A stretch of 64,000 nt of DNA, taken from contig UICE01000001.1 in the NCBI GenBank assembly GCA_900471815.1, positions 273,114-337,113 of the forward strand, in the 5' to 3' direction. Every line of letters begins with the position of its first letter. The first letter of the stretch is position 1. The position numbers and the translations under genes were made by a program. Shown here one piece after another: positions 56,338 to 64,000 of this stretch. The notes under the pieces are model-generated. The model saw nothing but the letters and a program-made list of their open reading frames with translations, was not told where the DNA came from and did no database searches. Origin of the DNA: Hyphomicrobiales bacterium. Lineage in GTDB: Bacteria > Pseudomonadota > Alphaproteobacteria > Rhizobiales > Rhizobiaceae.

Positions 56338-56927
56338 TGAATATGCGGTGGGTTCGCTATGGTCTATGGGCGGCAATCGCTGCCCTTACCATCTTTCTGG
56401 TTCTTACTTACGTCAGCGGTCGGCAGGCCAGTACACAAAAATCAGTTGAACTGGGCACGCCTTTTAATCTGATTGATCAAAACGGTGCTCCTATTACCGA
56501 GGCCGCATTCAAGGGCCATCCGACAGCTCTGTTTTTTGGTTTCACACACTGCCCTGAGGTCTGCCCAACTACATTGTTCGAAATGGCCGGGCTGCTGAAC
56601 ACGCTTGGGGACGAAGGCAAGGATTTACGTGTTTTCTTTATATCCGTCGACCCTGAGCGCGATACGCCGGAAGTGATGAAAGGGTATACTGCGGCCTTTA
56701 CCGACCGGATAACCGGCATTACAGGCAAGCCGGAAGAGATCGAAAAGCTGGTCAAAAGCTGGCGTATCTACGCCAAGAAGGTTCCAACTGAAGATGGTGA
56801 TTACACAATGGATCACACAGCATCTATCATGTTGCTCGATCGCGATGCGCGCCTGAAAAGCACGATTGATTATAAAGAAGATGCCGACGTTGCCTTGAAA
56901 AAGTTAAAGCTGCTCATCGCAGGCTGA
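56337..56927 (+). CDS. SCO1/SenC-type copper chaperone
   Basis: A 196-residue thioredoxin-fold protein with an N-terminal membrane anchor (about 5-27). The copper ligands are Cys and Cys of THCPEVCPTTLFEM and the His in YTMDHTASIMLLD. The family metallates or reduces the CuA site of cytochrome oxidase subunit II with PCuAC. Its ATG overlaps the PCuAC stop. It is the last gene of the operon, which lacks oxidase genes, so the oxidase lies elsewhere on the genome. Confidence 0.95.
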   Translation: MNMRWVRYGLWAAIAALTIFLVLTYVSGRQASTQKSVELGTPFNLIDQNGAPITEAAFKGHPTALFFGFTHCPEVCPTTLFEMAGLLNTLGDEGKDLRVFFISVDPERDTPEVMKGYTAAFTDRITGITGKPEEIEKLVKSWRIYAKKVPTEDGDYTMDHTASIMLLDRDARLKSTIDYKEDADVALKKLKLLIAG

Positions 56928-56944
56928 TTCCATCAAACCGTTCT

Positions 56945-56963
56945 CCTCCCGAAAATCGGGAGG
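56945..56963 (+). terminator. Possible terminator hairpin after the SCO gene
   Basis: CCTCCCG (56945-56951) and CGGGAGG (56957-56963) form a 7-bp stem with an AAAAT loop, 18 bp after the SCO stop. No U-run follows, so the call is tentative. Confidence 0.4.
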
Positions 56964-57022
56964 GATGCCGGCAGAAACTGAAGCTATCAGAACATTTGTA
57001 TACTAAAAAACTCATAATTTCC

Positions 57023-57035
57023 TAGAATTATTCTA
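57023..57035. promoter_or_regulatory. Palindrome resembling an Irr/ICE iron box (TAGAAT-T-ATTCTA)
   Basis: A 6-bp inverted repeat with a 1-bp centre, flanked by C and A. The TAGAA-N3-TTCTA core resembles, from memory, the iron control element bound by Irr in Rhizobiales. It lies 132 bp upstream of the small-gene cluster start (57167), and TTGACA, a candidate -35, is at 57074. Confidence 0.35.
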
Positions 57036-57166
57036 AGCTATTGATATTTTTGAACGTTTTAAACATTTAGTATTTGACAACCGTTTTTTCAGCAGCCTTT
57101 ATGCATTTGTACAATGAGTACACCCTTTGATGTTTGGGCCTTGAACCCGTTCGATTGGAGGACCTT

Positions 57167-57337
57167 ATGATTGGTCTTTTTTTGCCATGCCAACGCGTGG
57201 TCTCTTTGCTGAGGCGTCAGCGTCCGTCGTTTGCTTTGGGCTCTGATGAGCTTCTGCAGCGATTACGCAATAGCCTGCTTGCTCCTACCCGCAATCTTCC
57301 GCAGGATGGAGGTCGCGATGTTTCCTGGCTTATCTGA
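57167..57337 (+). CDS. Unrecognised small protein (56 aa)
   Basis: ATG 57167 follows a perfect GGAGG (57157-57161) by 5 nt, strong evidence that this short frame is translated. The 56-residue product has a hydrophobic start (MIGLFLPCQRVVSLL), then a basic, Leu/Arg-rich amphipathic middle (LLRRQRPSF, ELLQRLRNSLL), and no recognised domain. It contains one cysteine. Its 3' end overlaps the next gene by 20 bp, so the two are translationally coupled. It is the first of three small genes of unknown role upstream of the sulfate transporter. Confidence 0.6.
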   Translation: MIGLFLPCQRVVSLLRRQRPSFALGSDELLQRLRNSLLAPTRNLPQDGGRDVSWLI

Positions 57338-57824
57338 ATCGCGGAACCATACCGGCTGTTATTTCGATCGTGCTCCTGAAAAGCTGCTGCTCGAAGGATA
57401 TCGCCGCTGGACTGCCGGATTTGAAACCGGCTCTGTTGTTGCATGGGAAATGGCCTATGGTCTCTACAGCGAGATTCTTGGTGATCGCAACGGCAATCAT
57501 GCCTTGTCAGAACTGTCTTACTTCGTGCGTACATTGCGCCATTGCGCCCTGTGCCCGTTGAAAACATTTCCCTTTGGCTCCCATCACGTCTGCCGAGAAG
57601 AATGCATGATCTTGGGACTCGTTGCCGGTCTTCAAAATTGCGACATGGTTGCAGCACGAACATGCCTCAATGCAATGGCATGTCCCTCCCGTCACGAGGA
57701 AGTCGAAAACGCTGCAATCGCATTTGCCGAAACACTCGTAGAGCTGGATCAGGTGCTCCTGCCCATTCCAAAATCTGCGATCGACGACATTATTTCCCGC
57801 CCTATGCGCGCGAAATACCACTAA
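57318..57824 (+). CDS. Unrecognised Cys-rich protein (168 aa)
   Basis: ATG 57318 follows GGAGG by 5 nt and was chosen over the in-frame ATGs at 57231 and 57306. Eight cysteines: Cys14, a CxxC at 76-79 (RHCALCPL), a CxxxC at 92-96 (VCREEC), and Cys108, 116 and 122. Two His (89-90) precede the CxxxC. The rest is helical, without signal peptide or membrane segment, so it is probably cytosolic and binds a metal or iron-sulfur cluster. I recognise no family. It lies between two other small genes, each with a strong ribosome binding site. Confidence 0.75.
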   Translation: MFPGLSESRNHTGCYFDRAPEKLLLEGYRRWTAGFETGSVVAWEMAYGLYSEILGDRNGNHALSELSYFVRTLRHCALCPLKTFPFGSHHVCREECMILGLVAGLQNCDMVAARTCLNAMACPSRHEEVENAAIAFAETLVELDQVLLPIPKSAIDDIISRPMRAKYH

Positions 57825-57839
57825 GGAAGGGGAGAAATC

Positions 57840-58016
57840 ATGATTATCAGTTCGCGCCGGGAACGACAATTATCGGTAGCAGCGACAGTGCTATTGACTG
57901 CAGCTATCTTTGTCATGCCCATCAAACTACCCAAAGAAGATACAACACGCGCCGAGCTTGCCGGTTACGTCAAAATTGCTGATGCGACGCCCGTGAAACT
58001 GACAGTTCGCAAATAA
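57840..58016 (+). CDS. Unrecognised small single-helix membrane protein (58 aa)
   Basis: A 58-residue frame from ATG 57840 to TAA 58016. GGGGAG lies 6 nt upstream, 15 bp after the preceding gene's stop. It has a basic N-tail (SSRRERQ), a hydrophobic segment at about residues 11-29 (LSVAATVLLTAAIFVMPIK) and a polar C-terminal half (EDTTRAELAGYVKIADATPV). It could be an anchored helper or a secreted small protein with an uncleaved signal. No family recognised. Confidence 0.6.
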   Translation: MIISSRRERQLSVAATVLLTAAIFVMPIKLPKEDTTRAELAGYVKIADATPVKLTVRK

Positions 58017-58225
58017 ATACCGCACTATTTTTGACGCTGGATCACGACAAGACCCAGCAATTCTTTTTGCGACAGAACCAACACGGCCAAAATATAGACG
58101 ACTATTCCTATAGACTATGGCTATCCGGTAGAGTTTTCTAATTTTGTGATATAAAAGGAATTCTTTCTAACGCCTCATTTTCAGAGGCTCTGCTACCCTT
58201 CAGTTTCAATCACACGGAGGCAGGC
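58017..58225. other. Intergenic region upstream of the sulfate transporter operon
   Basis: 209 bp between the small-gene cluster and sbp. It should hold the sulfate operon promoter. No recognised riboswitch or repeat is visible, and no clear operator could be picked out. Confidence 0.4.
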
Positions 58226-59257
58226 ATGAAAAATTCCCGATTATCGATAGCCTTCGCGACCGTTCTGCTTATGGCAACGGTCGCGTCACAACCAATGTCT
58301 GCTGCCTTGGCGGACACCACGCTCTTGAACGTTTCTTACGACCCAACGCGCGAGCTCTATAAGGATTTCAACGCGGCATTCGCAGCCAAGTGGAAAGCTG
58401 ATACAGGGGAAACTGTTACCATACAGACGTCCCATGGCGGATCAGGTAAACAGGCACGCGCGGTAATAGACGGCTTGGATGCCGACGTCGTAACACTCGC
58501 GCTTGAAAGCGATATTTCGGCGATTGTCTCGGCCACAAAGAAAATTAATCCTGATTGGCGAACAAAATATCCCCATAACTCCGCACCTTACACATCGACC
58601 ATTGTCTTTCTGGTTCGGAAGGGCAATCCAAAGGGCATCAAGGATTGGGGTGACCTTATCAAGGACGGCGTTGAGGTTATTACACCAAACCCCAAGACAT
58701 CGGGTGGCGCACGCTGGAATTATCTTGCTGCCTGGGCATGGGCAAATGGCCAGTTCGGCGGTGACGAAGCCAAGATCAAAGAATATATAGCAACACTGTT
58801 CCAGCACGTTCCTGTGCTCGATACCGGCGCTCGTGGCTCCACCACGACCTTTGCGCAGCGTGAACTGGGTGACGTTCTCCTAGCCTGGGAAAATGAAGCC
58901 TATCTTTCGCTAGATGAGTTTGGTGCCGACAAGTTCGATATCGTTGTGCCGCCACAATCAATTTTGGCTGAGCCGCCCGTTGCTATCGTAGACGCGAATG
59001 TTGATGCCAAAGGGACAAGAAAAGCGGCGGAAGCCTATCTGCAATACCTCTATTCTGAAGAGGGTCAGACGCTCGCTGCCAAGCATTTCTACCGTCCCAG
59101 CGAGCCAAAACTCGTGTCGGCCGATCTCCTCAAGAAACTACCCGAGTTGAAACTGGTGACAATCGATGATCCAATCTTCGGTGGATGGGCCAAAGCACAG
59201 CCCTATCACTTTGGAGATGGCGGAACATTTGACCAGATTTACAAGCCGAAACAGTAA
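58226..59257 (+). CDS. sbp: Sulfate ABC transporter substrate-binding protein
   Basis: A 343-residue periplasmic receptor. The signal peptide ends near residue 29 ([11 protein letters not shown]). Sulfate-binding-protein pattern: [67 protein letters not shown], and a C-terminal RPSEP segment. Ser and Gly residues of the SGGAR and SHGGSG loops bind the oxyanion. Length and motifs fit Sbp or CysP; thiosulfate or molybdate-type paralogues differ. First gene of the sulfate operon. Confidence 0.96.
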   Translation: MKNSRLSIAFATVLLMATVASQPMSAALADTTLLNVSYDPTRELYKDFNAAFAAKWKADTGETVTIQTSHGGSGKQARAVIDGLDADVVTLALESDISAIVSATKKINPDWRTKYPHNSAPYTSTIVFLVRKGNPKGIKDWGDLIKDGVEVITPNPKTSGGARWNYLAAWAWANGQFGGDEAKIKEYIATLFQHVPVLDTGARGSTTTFAQRELGDVLLAWENEAYLSLDEFGADKFDIVVPPQSILAEPPVAIVDANVDAKGTRKAAEAYLQYLYSEEGQTLAAKHFYRPSEPKLVSADLLKKLPELKLVTIDDPIFGGWAKAQPYHFGDGGTFDQIYKPKQ

Positions 59258-59268
59258 AAACATGAAAT

Positions 59269-59291
59269 CCAACCTTGTGAAAACAGGTTGG
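59269..59291 (+). promoter_or_regulatory. Hairpin between sbp and cysT
   Basis: CCAACCT (59269-59275) and AGGTTGG (59285-59291) form a 7-bp stem with a 9-nt loop, 12 bp after the sbp stop and 27 bp before cysT. No U-run follows. It may stabilise sbp mRNA and raise receptor levels over the permeases. Confidence 0.4.
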
Positions 59292-59317
59292 CAGCCAAAC
59301 CGCGATGGAGTTACCCA

Positions 59318-60160
59318 ATGACTCCATTCCGCTTCAAGAGGCCAAGTATCATTCCAGGATTTGGAATGACACTTGGCTTCACGCTTGCCTACCTAGCACT
59401 TATTGTCCTTATTCCACTTGCCGGTCTGGTGTGGCGCTCTGCCGCTCTCGGCTGGGAGGGCTTTTTCAATGTTGCGATTGATCCTCGGACCGTCAACGCG
59501 ATGAAGATTAGCTTTGGTACATCATTTATCGCCGCCTTGGTGAACGTCGTCTTTGGCGTTATTGTTGCTTGGGTTCTCGTGCGTTACCGCTTTCCCGGCC
59601 GCCGCATTATTGATGCTATTGTCGACCTGCCTTTCGCCTTGCCAACAGCAGTTGCTGGCATCGCGCTCACAGCCCTTTATGCCAAGAATGGCTGGATTGG
59701 AAAATGGCTCGAACCCTTGGGTATCAAAGTGGCATTCACACCGCTGGGTATCGTCATCGCTTTGATTTTCATTGGTCTTCCCTTCGTTGTTCGCACAGTC
59801 CAGCCCGTCATGGAAGAAATCCGCAAGGAAGTGGAAGAGGCAGCTGCGACGCTTGGAGCAACCCGTTTCCAAACCATAACGCGCGTGCTGCTGCCGGGCC
59901 TTCAACCTGCCATTCTGACAGGCTTTGCACTGGCCTTCGCCCGGGCAGTTGGAGAATATGGGTCCGTTATCTTCATTGCAGGCAACTTGCCTTATGTTTC
60001 GGAAATTGCGCCCTTGCTGATCGTCATCCGGCTCGAGGAATTTGACTATGCGGGTGCCACGGCCATTGCGACAATCATGCTGTCCATCTCCTTCCTGATG
60101 CTGCTCGTGATCAATCTCATTCAGGCATGGAGCCGCAGGAGGTATGGCTATGGCACATGA
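59318..60160 (+). CDS. cysT: Sulfate ABC transporter permease CysT
   Basis: A 280-residue inner-membrane permease from ATG 59318 (GGAG upstream; the longer frame from 59288 lacks support). Six helices, with DLPFALPTAVAGIALTALYAKNGWIG after helix 3 and the EAA loop EEAAATLGATRFQTITRVLLPGLQPAILTG, features of CysT. It overlaps the cysW start by 11 bp. It forms the channel with CysW. Confidence 0.95.
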   Translation: MTPFRFKRPSIIPGFGMTLGFTLAYLALIVLIPLAGLVWRSAALGWEGFFNVAIDPRTVNAMKISFGTSFIAALVNVVFGVIVAWVLVRYRFPGRRIIDAIVDLPFALPTAVAGIALTALYAKNGWIGKWLEPLGIKVAFTPLGIVIALIFIGLPFVVRTVQPVMEEIRKEVEEAAATLGATRFQTITRVLLPGLQPAILTGFALAFARAVGEYGSVIFIAGNLPYVSEIAPLLIVIRLEEFDYAGATAIATIMLSISFLMLLVINLIQAWSRRRYGYGT

Positions 60161-61031
60161 TCTGCCGATATCGAATGAATCTGCCAAGGCATGGCATCCT
60201 GCCACCACGGAAAGCCGCACGGCACGCTTTGTTCTCATAGCCACTGCACTGGCATTTCTCGGGCTCTTCCTGTTGCTGCCGCTCATTGCTGTTTTTGTTG
60301 AGGCTTTCCGCAAAGGTCCAGAAGCCTATCTTGCTGCTTTTGCAGAACCCGATGCGCTTGCCGCAATACGGTTAACCTTACTGGTTGCGGCAATTGCAGT
60401 CCCGTTAAACATTGTCTTTGGTGTCGTTGCCGCTTGGGCTATCGCCAAATTCGAATTCAAGGGCAAAGCTTTTTTAACAACACTGATTGACCTGCCATTT
60501 TCGGTATCTCCGGTCATTTCTGGTCTGGTTTACGTTCTGCTCTTTTCATCGCAAAGCTTCCTTGGTCCCTGGCTGAAATCACATGGCATAGAAGTTCTCT
60601 TTGCCGTGCCGGGCATCGTGCTTGCCACCGTATTCGTCACCTTTCCATTCGTGGCTCGCGAATTGATCCCTCTCATGCAGGATCAGGGAACAACGGATGA
60701 GGAGGCAGCATTGTCCCTGGGAGCAAATGGCTGGCAGACTTTCTGGCATGTCACCTTGCCCAACATTAAATGGGGCTTGCTCTACGGCGTTCTTTTATGC
60801 AACGCCCGGGCAATGGGAGAGTTTGGTGCAGTTTCGGTCGTATCCGGGCATATTCGCGGCCTGACAAATACGATGCCGCTGCATGTCGAAATTCTCTATA
60901 ATGAATATAATTTTGTCGCTGCTTTTGCAGTGGCTTCGCTACTTGCGCTGCTGGCGCTGGTGACGCTCGTTCTCAAAACTCTGCTGGAGTTGCGATATGG
61001 GGCAGAACTTCGCGCTGCTGGTGGACACTAA
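60150..61031 (+). CDS. cysW: Sulfate ABC transporter permease CysW
   Basis: A 293-residue inner-membrane permease. I chose ATG 60150, 8 nt after GGAGG; an ATG at 60144 is only 2 nt from it. Six helices; [19 protein letters not shown] and the EAA loop [30 protein letters not shown] are CysW hallmarks. It pairs with CysT and CysA. Confidence 0.95.
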   Translation: MAHDLPISNESAKAWHPATTESRTARFVLIATALAFLGLFLLLPLIAVFVEAFRKGPEAYLAAFAEPDALAAIRLTLLVAAIAVPLNIVFGVVAAWAIAKFEFKGKAFLTTLIDLPFSVSPVISGLVYVLLFSSQSFLGPWLKSHGIEVLFAVPGIVLATVFVTFPFVARELIPLMQDQGTTDEEAALSLGANGWQTFWHVTLPNIKWGLLYGVLLCNARAMGEFGAVSVVSGHIRGLTNTMPLHVEILYNEYNFVAAFAVASLLALLALVTLVLKTLLELRYGAELRAAGGH

Positions 61032-61042
61032 GGGGAATATTT

Positions 61043-62083
61043 ATGGAAGTTCGAGTAAGTGGTGTGCGCAAGGAGTTTGACCGGTTTCCGGCGCTGCACG
61101 ACGTATCATTGGATATAAATTCGGGTGAGCTTATTGCATTGCTCGGCCCTTCGGGATCGGGAAAGACAACGCTCTTGCGCCTGATCGCAGGGTTGGAAAC
61201 CCCGACCGATGGGAAGGTTTTCTTTGGTGATGAGGATGCTTCCTTAAAATCAGTGCAGGAACGCAATGTCGGTTTTGTTTTCCAGCACTATGCCTTGTTC
61301 CGCCATATGACTGTCATCGATAATGTCGGCTTCGGTTTGAAAGTGCGGCCCGGCGCCAATCGGCCAAGCAAAGAGGAAATCCGCAGACGTTCGAGCGAAC
61401 TTCTTGATTTCGTCCAGCTTTCGGGCCTCGAGAAACGTTATCCCGCGCAACTTTCCGGCGGGCAGCGGCAGCGTGTCGCCTTGGCCCGTGCCATGGCTAT
61501 CGAACCGCGCGTACTGCTGCTTGATGAGCCATTTGGCGCGCTTGATGCCAAAGTTCGGAAGGAACTGCGTCGCTGGCTGCGTGAAATTCATGACAAGACC
61601 CAGCACACCACTGTGTTTGTTACGCATGATCAAGATGAAGCACTTGAACTTGCCGACCGTGTGGTCGTGATGAGCCAGGGGAAAATCGAACAGGTTGGCA
61701 CGCCCGATGAGGTCTATGACCGCCCCAACTCGCCCTTCGTCTATAGTTTCATCGGCGAGTCGAGTTCCCTGGACGTGAGCATCCAATCAGGGACGATCCA
61801 TCTCGGCGATAAGGCGCTTGATCTGAAAAGTGAACAAGCCGACGGAAAAGGCGTGCTTTATTTTCGCCCCCATGATGTGGAGCTTCTCGGCGGCTCTGAA
61901 GCTCGTATCAGTGGCGTCGTAATAGCCAGCCGGCGCGTAGGCGCAACACGCCGTGTCGAACTTGAAATTGATGGCACTGAAAGCCGCGTCGAGATCGAAA
62001 TTCCAGCTGATCATCCCGCAAAAGTCGGCTCGCCGCTGGCATTCTTGCCAAAGCACTGGCGCGTATTTGGGAAAAGCGCCTAG
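61043..62083 (+). CDS. cysA: Sulfate ABC transporter ATP-binding protein CysA
   Basis: A 346-residue ATPase. Walker [17 protein letters not shown], signature [17 protein letters not shown], Walker [17 protein letters not shown], and the H-loop [14 protein letters not shown]. The C-terminal third (about 240-346) is a TOBE-type regulatory domain ([27 protein letters not shown]) typical of CysA. Completes the sulfate/thiosulfate importer; a terminator follows. Confidence 0.96.
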   Translation: MEVRVSGVRKEFDRFPALHDVSLDINSGELIALLGPSGSGKTTLLRLIAGLETPTDGKVFFGDEDASLKSVQERNVGFVFQHYALFRHMTVIDNVGFGLKVRPGANRPSKEEIRRRSSELLDFVQLSGLEKRYPAQLSGGQRQRVALARAMAIEPRVLLLDEPFGALDAKVRKELRRWLREIHDKTQHTTVFVTHDQDEALELADRVVVMSQGKIEQVGTPDEVYDRPNSPFVYSFIGESSSLDVSIQSGTIHLGDKALDLKSEQADGKGVLYFRPHDVELLGGSEARISGVVIASRRVGATRRVELEIDGTESRVEIEIPADHPAKVGSPLAFLPKHWRVFGKSA

Positions 62084-62096
62084 TAATTGATTGGTA

Positions 62097-62126
62097 AAAG
62101 CCGGAATCTTCAAACTCCGGCCTTTA
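62097..62126 (+). terminator. Rho-independent terminator after cysA
   Basis: GCCGGA (62100-62105) pairs with TCCGGC (62116-62121), with weaker AAA/TTT pairing outside, followed by CTTTATTT. It lies 16 bp after the cysA stop. Confidence 0.7.
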
Positions 62127-62357
62127 TTTCAGCAAATAAATTTTTCGTCTTAGCGATTTCAGAGTCATTTTATTTATTGTTGCCGACTATCTCGGCGACC
62201 ACACATAATTCGTTATGGCAATCTGACTCATTTTCATCAAAACTGATCGATAACAACAAAGTGGTGATAGCGTCATTGCTCTGAACCGATTAGATCGTAA
62301 AATGCCGCCTTATATTGCAATCTCGAAGATTTTTTTCTTCCAACAGAAACGAAGCAA

Positions 62358-64000
62358 ATGCCCTCATTAAGCTTTTTTCCAGCGTTCGCATCTCAGAAGA
62401 AAACCGTCGGCCAGATTTTTTCTGTCCAGCCAAACCCGATCCGGGCACATTATAAGTCGATTGACGATTTGCGTGATCTTGGCGCACGGGTTGCCAAGGG
62501 CGAAGATGTACGCCTGCCTGATTACGAGCCCATGGTTTTTGAGCAAAGAACCGTTGAAAATGCACGGTTGATCTTACACTCTTACCGATCTTCGGATGCC
62601 GCGGCCCGTAAAGGCGAAACCATTACCCCAGCGGCTCAATGGCTGCTCGACAACTACTATCTTGTTGACCAAAACATCCAGCAGGTCGAACGCGATCTGC
62701 CCAAGAAATTCATTCGGCAATTGCCTTCGCTTGTAAGTCAGAGCGATATACCGCGCGTTATGGCTCTGGCGTGGCTCTATGTGGCCCACACAGACAGCCA
62801 ATTCTCGCTGAACAGCCTCAGCGCAATTGTTGAAGGTTTTCAAACTGTCGAGCCGCTGCATATCGGCGAATTGTGGGCTCTGCCCTCTGCCGTCCGCTTC
62901 ATCCTGATCGAAAATGCAAGACGTCTTTCCTTGCGTGTTGAGCGTGCACGGCGCATGCGCGCCTTTGCCAATAGCGTTGCTGATGAGATTACGCTGAACG
63001 CGGAAAAAGACACACTGCCCCAGATGCTGGAACAGTATACGACGGCGGCGCGGGACAGCACCTTTGCGACGCACCTGCTTTATCGCCTGCGTGGTGGCGC
63101 CATGCACTCCGGAGCGGCAGTGGCGTGGCTGGAAGAGGTGCTGGAAAAGAACGGCAGCGATGCCGAGGACGCGATTATTCAGGAACATACCCGCCAGTCC
63201 ACTGGCGGCGTGACGATGGGAAACCTTATCCGCAGCCTGAAGGCTATCGACGATGTTGACTGGATTACATGGTTTGAAACAGTCAGTGGTGTAGATGCTG
63301 TTCTGCGCGAAAATTCCAATTTCGACGCGCTCGACTTTCATTCGCGTAATGCCTACCGCGTTGCCATCGAAAAGATTGCGCGTCGTTCCGGCAAAAGCGA
63401 AAATGACATTACGCAGGCCGCACTTGAGCTTGCGCATAAGAGCGCGGAACAGACCGGCGGTGAAGGCGGGGTTCCCGAACAGCGCAAACGTGACGTAGGC
63501 TATTACCTTGCCGGCGATGGGCGGCCCGAGCTTGAGGCAGTTTGCGATTATACACCGACGCTGATTTTGCGTTGGGTGCGTTTCTACCGCAATCTTGGTC
63601 TTGCAGGATTATGGGTGCCAGCCTCCATTTTTTCGATCGCCATATTGCTTGTGGTCCATTACTGGCTGACGCGTGCTGGCTTGCCCCGCGATCTGGTTCT
63701 GCTGTTTACAATCCTGGCGGTTTTTCCGACCATGGAAACTGCAAACGGCTTTGTTAACTGGATCATTCCAATGTTCATGCCGCCCACGCGGTTGATTGGT
63801 TTTGAGTATAAGAACGGCCTGCCTCCAGAGGCGAAAACACTTGTAGCCGTGCCCACATTAATCACTTCGCGGGATTCAGTCGATGAACACATCCGTAATC
63901 TCGAAGTTCACTATCTGACCAATCCGCGAGGCGAAGTCTATTTCGCACTGCTGACGGATTGGGCGGACAGCAAAGTTGAACAAAGCGACGATGATCTGGA
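62358..64000 (+). CDS. cgs: Cyclic beta-1,2-glucan synthase, N-terminal part (cut by window edge)
   Basis: An uninterrupted frame from ATG 62358 to the right edge (547 codons visible of an expected roughly 2,800). The start has only a weak ribosome binding site (ACGAAG). The first 250 residues contain AAQWLLDNYYLVDQNIQQVERDLP, the N-terminal region of Cgs/NdvB. Two membrane helices follow near residues 413-450 (LWVPASIFSIAILLVVHYWL, then LVLLFTILAVFPTMETANGF), and then the start of the GT84 glycosyltransferase domain (VAVPTLITSRDS, NLEVHYLTNPRGEVYFALLTDW). The enzyme builds periplasmic cyclic beta-1,2-glucans from UDP-glucose, needed for osmoadaptation and host interaction in Brucella and Rhizobium. 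Confidence 0.95.
   Translation, partial: MPSLSFFPAFASQKKTVGQIFSVQPNPIRAHYKSIDDLRDLGARVAKGEDVRLPDYEPMVFEQRTVENARLILHSYRSSDAAARKGETITPAAQWLLDNYYLVDQNIQQVERDLPKKFIRQLPSLVSQSDIPRVMALAWLYVAHTDSQFSLNSLSAIVEGFQTVEPLHIGELWALPSAVRFILIENARRLSLRVERARRMRAFANSVADEITLNAEKDTLPQMLEQYTTAARDSTFATHLLYRLRGGAMHSGAAVAWLEEVLEKNGSDAEDAIIQEHTRQSTGGVTMGNLIRSLKAIDDVDWITWFETVSGVDAVLRENSNFDALDFHSRNAYRVAIEKIARRSGKSENDITQAALELAHKSAEQTGGEGGVPEQRKRDVGYYLAGDGRPELEAVCDYTPTLILRWVRFYRNLGLAGLWVPASIFSIAILLVVHYWLTRAGLPRDLVLLFTILAVFPTMETANGFVNWIIPMFMPPTRLIGFEYKNGLPPEAKTLVAVPTLITSRDSVDEHIRNLEVHYLTNPRGEVYFALLTDWADSKVEQSDDDL

Noticed and set aside
62160-62300. Possible short genes or repeats between cysA and cgs
   Set aside because: Frames lack ribosome binding sites and the apparent similarities are short AT-rich matches.
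62574-63437. 287-codon frame antisense to cgs
   Set aside because: The plus-strand frame matches Cgs across this region, so this is a shadow.

Overview
The window is bacterial chromosomal DNA of an alphaproteobacterium of the order Hyphomicrobiales (Rhizobiales), most likely the Brucellaceae (Brucella/Ochrobactrum group or a close relative). Reasons: gyrB, pgm and a cyclic beta-1,2-glucan synthase (cgs/ndvB) lie in one region; a RegB/RegA-type redox system and an MmcB protein are present; and two long palindromes resemble the Bru-RS elements described in Brucella. The genus is an inference. Coding density is high. I see no tRNA, rRNA, CRISPR array, prophage or insertion sequence.

Layout. 1-7.9 kb: two small unknown genes, a LysR regulator divergent from an aldo/keto reductase, an MFS exporter, a polytopic membrane protein convergent with three tandem membrane-anchored proteins that look like paralogues, and a D-Ala-D-Ala carboxypeptidase. 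7.9-12.8 kb: a catabolic operon (GntR regulator, TRAP transporter DctPQM, L-idonate-5-dehydrogenase-like enzyme) with a candidate operator and an intra-operon terminator. 13-16.6 kb: lytic transglycosylase lipoprotein, thiE-thiD behind a TPP riboswitch, and an orphan TadG-like protein. 16.7-23.1 kb: a peptide ABC transporter operon headed by an M19 dipeptidase. 23.3-30.1 kb: gyrB, an S10 carboxypeptidase lipoprotein coupled to a small EF-hand protein, and a cytochrome P450. 30-31.4 kb: a Bru-RS-like palindrome and an Xre/RES toxin-antitoxin pair. 31.4-34.5 kb: a formaldehyde-detoxification operon (glutathione-dependent formaldehyde dehydrogenase, GNAT protein, DUF1345 protein, S-formylglutathione hydrolase).

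34.6-42.5 kb: HrpB helicase, RegB/RegA, a second Bru-RS-like palindrome and a classical autotransporter with a 105-bp tandem repeat. 42.7-50.2 kb: MmcB, an L,D-transpeptidase lipoprotein, phosphoglucomutase, proline iminopeptidase, an HxlR regulator divergent from an acyl-CoA dehydrogenase-like gene across a perfect palindrome, and an Mrp/ApbC ATPase lacking the usual CxxC. 50.5-56.9 kb: a MacA/MacB efflux pair and a copper-handling operon (DUF2946-like protein, PepSY membrane protein, PCuAC chaperone, SCO protein). 57.1-58.0 kb: three small genes I do not recognise, each with a strong ribosome binding site, downstream of a palindrome resembling an Irr/ICE box. 58.2-62.1 kb: the sulfate ABC transporter sbp-cysT-cysW-cysA. 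62.36 kb to the end: the N-terminal part of cgs, cut by the window edge.

Much of the window serves the cell envelope (peptidoglycan enzymes, autotransporter, efflux, cyclic glucan and the phosphoglucomutase that supplies sugar nucleotides for surface glycans), nutrient uptake (TRAP, peptide and sulfate transporters) and redox or one-carbon stress (RegBA, formaldehyde detoxification, copper delivery to oxidases). The best candidates for undescribed biology are the 57.2-58.0 kb small-gene cluster, the four-gene membrane locus at 3.9-6.9 kb and the S10/EF-hand pair.
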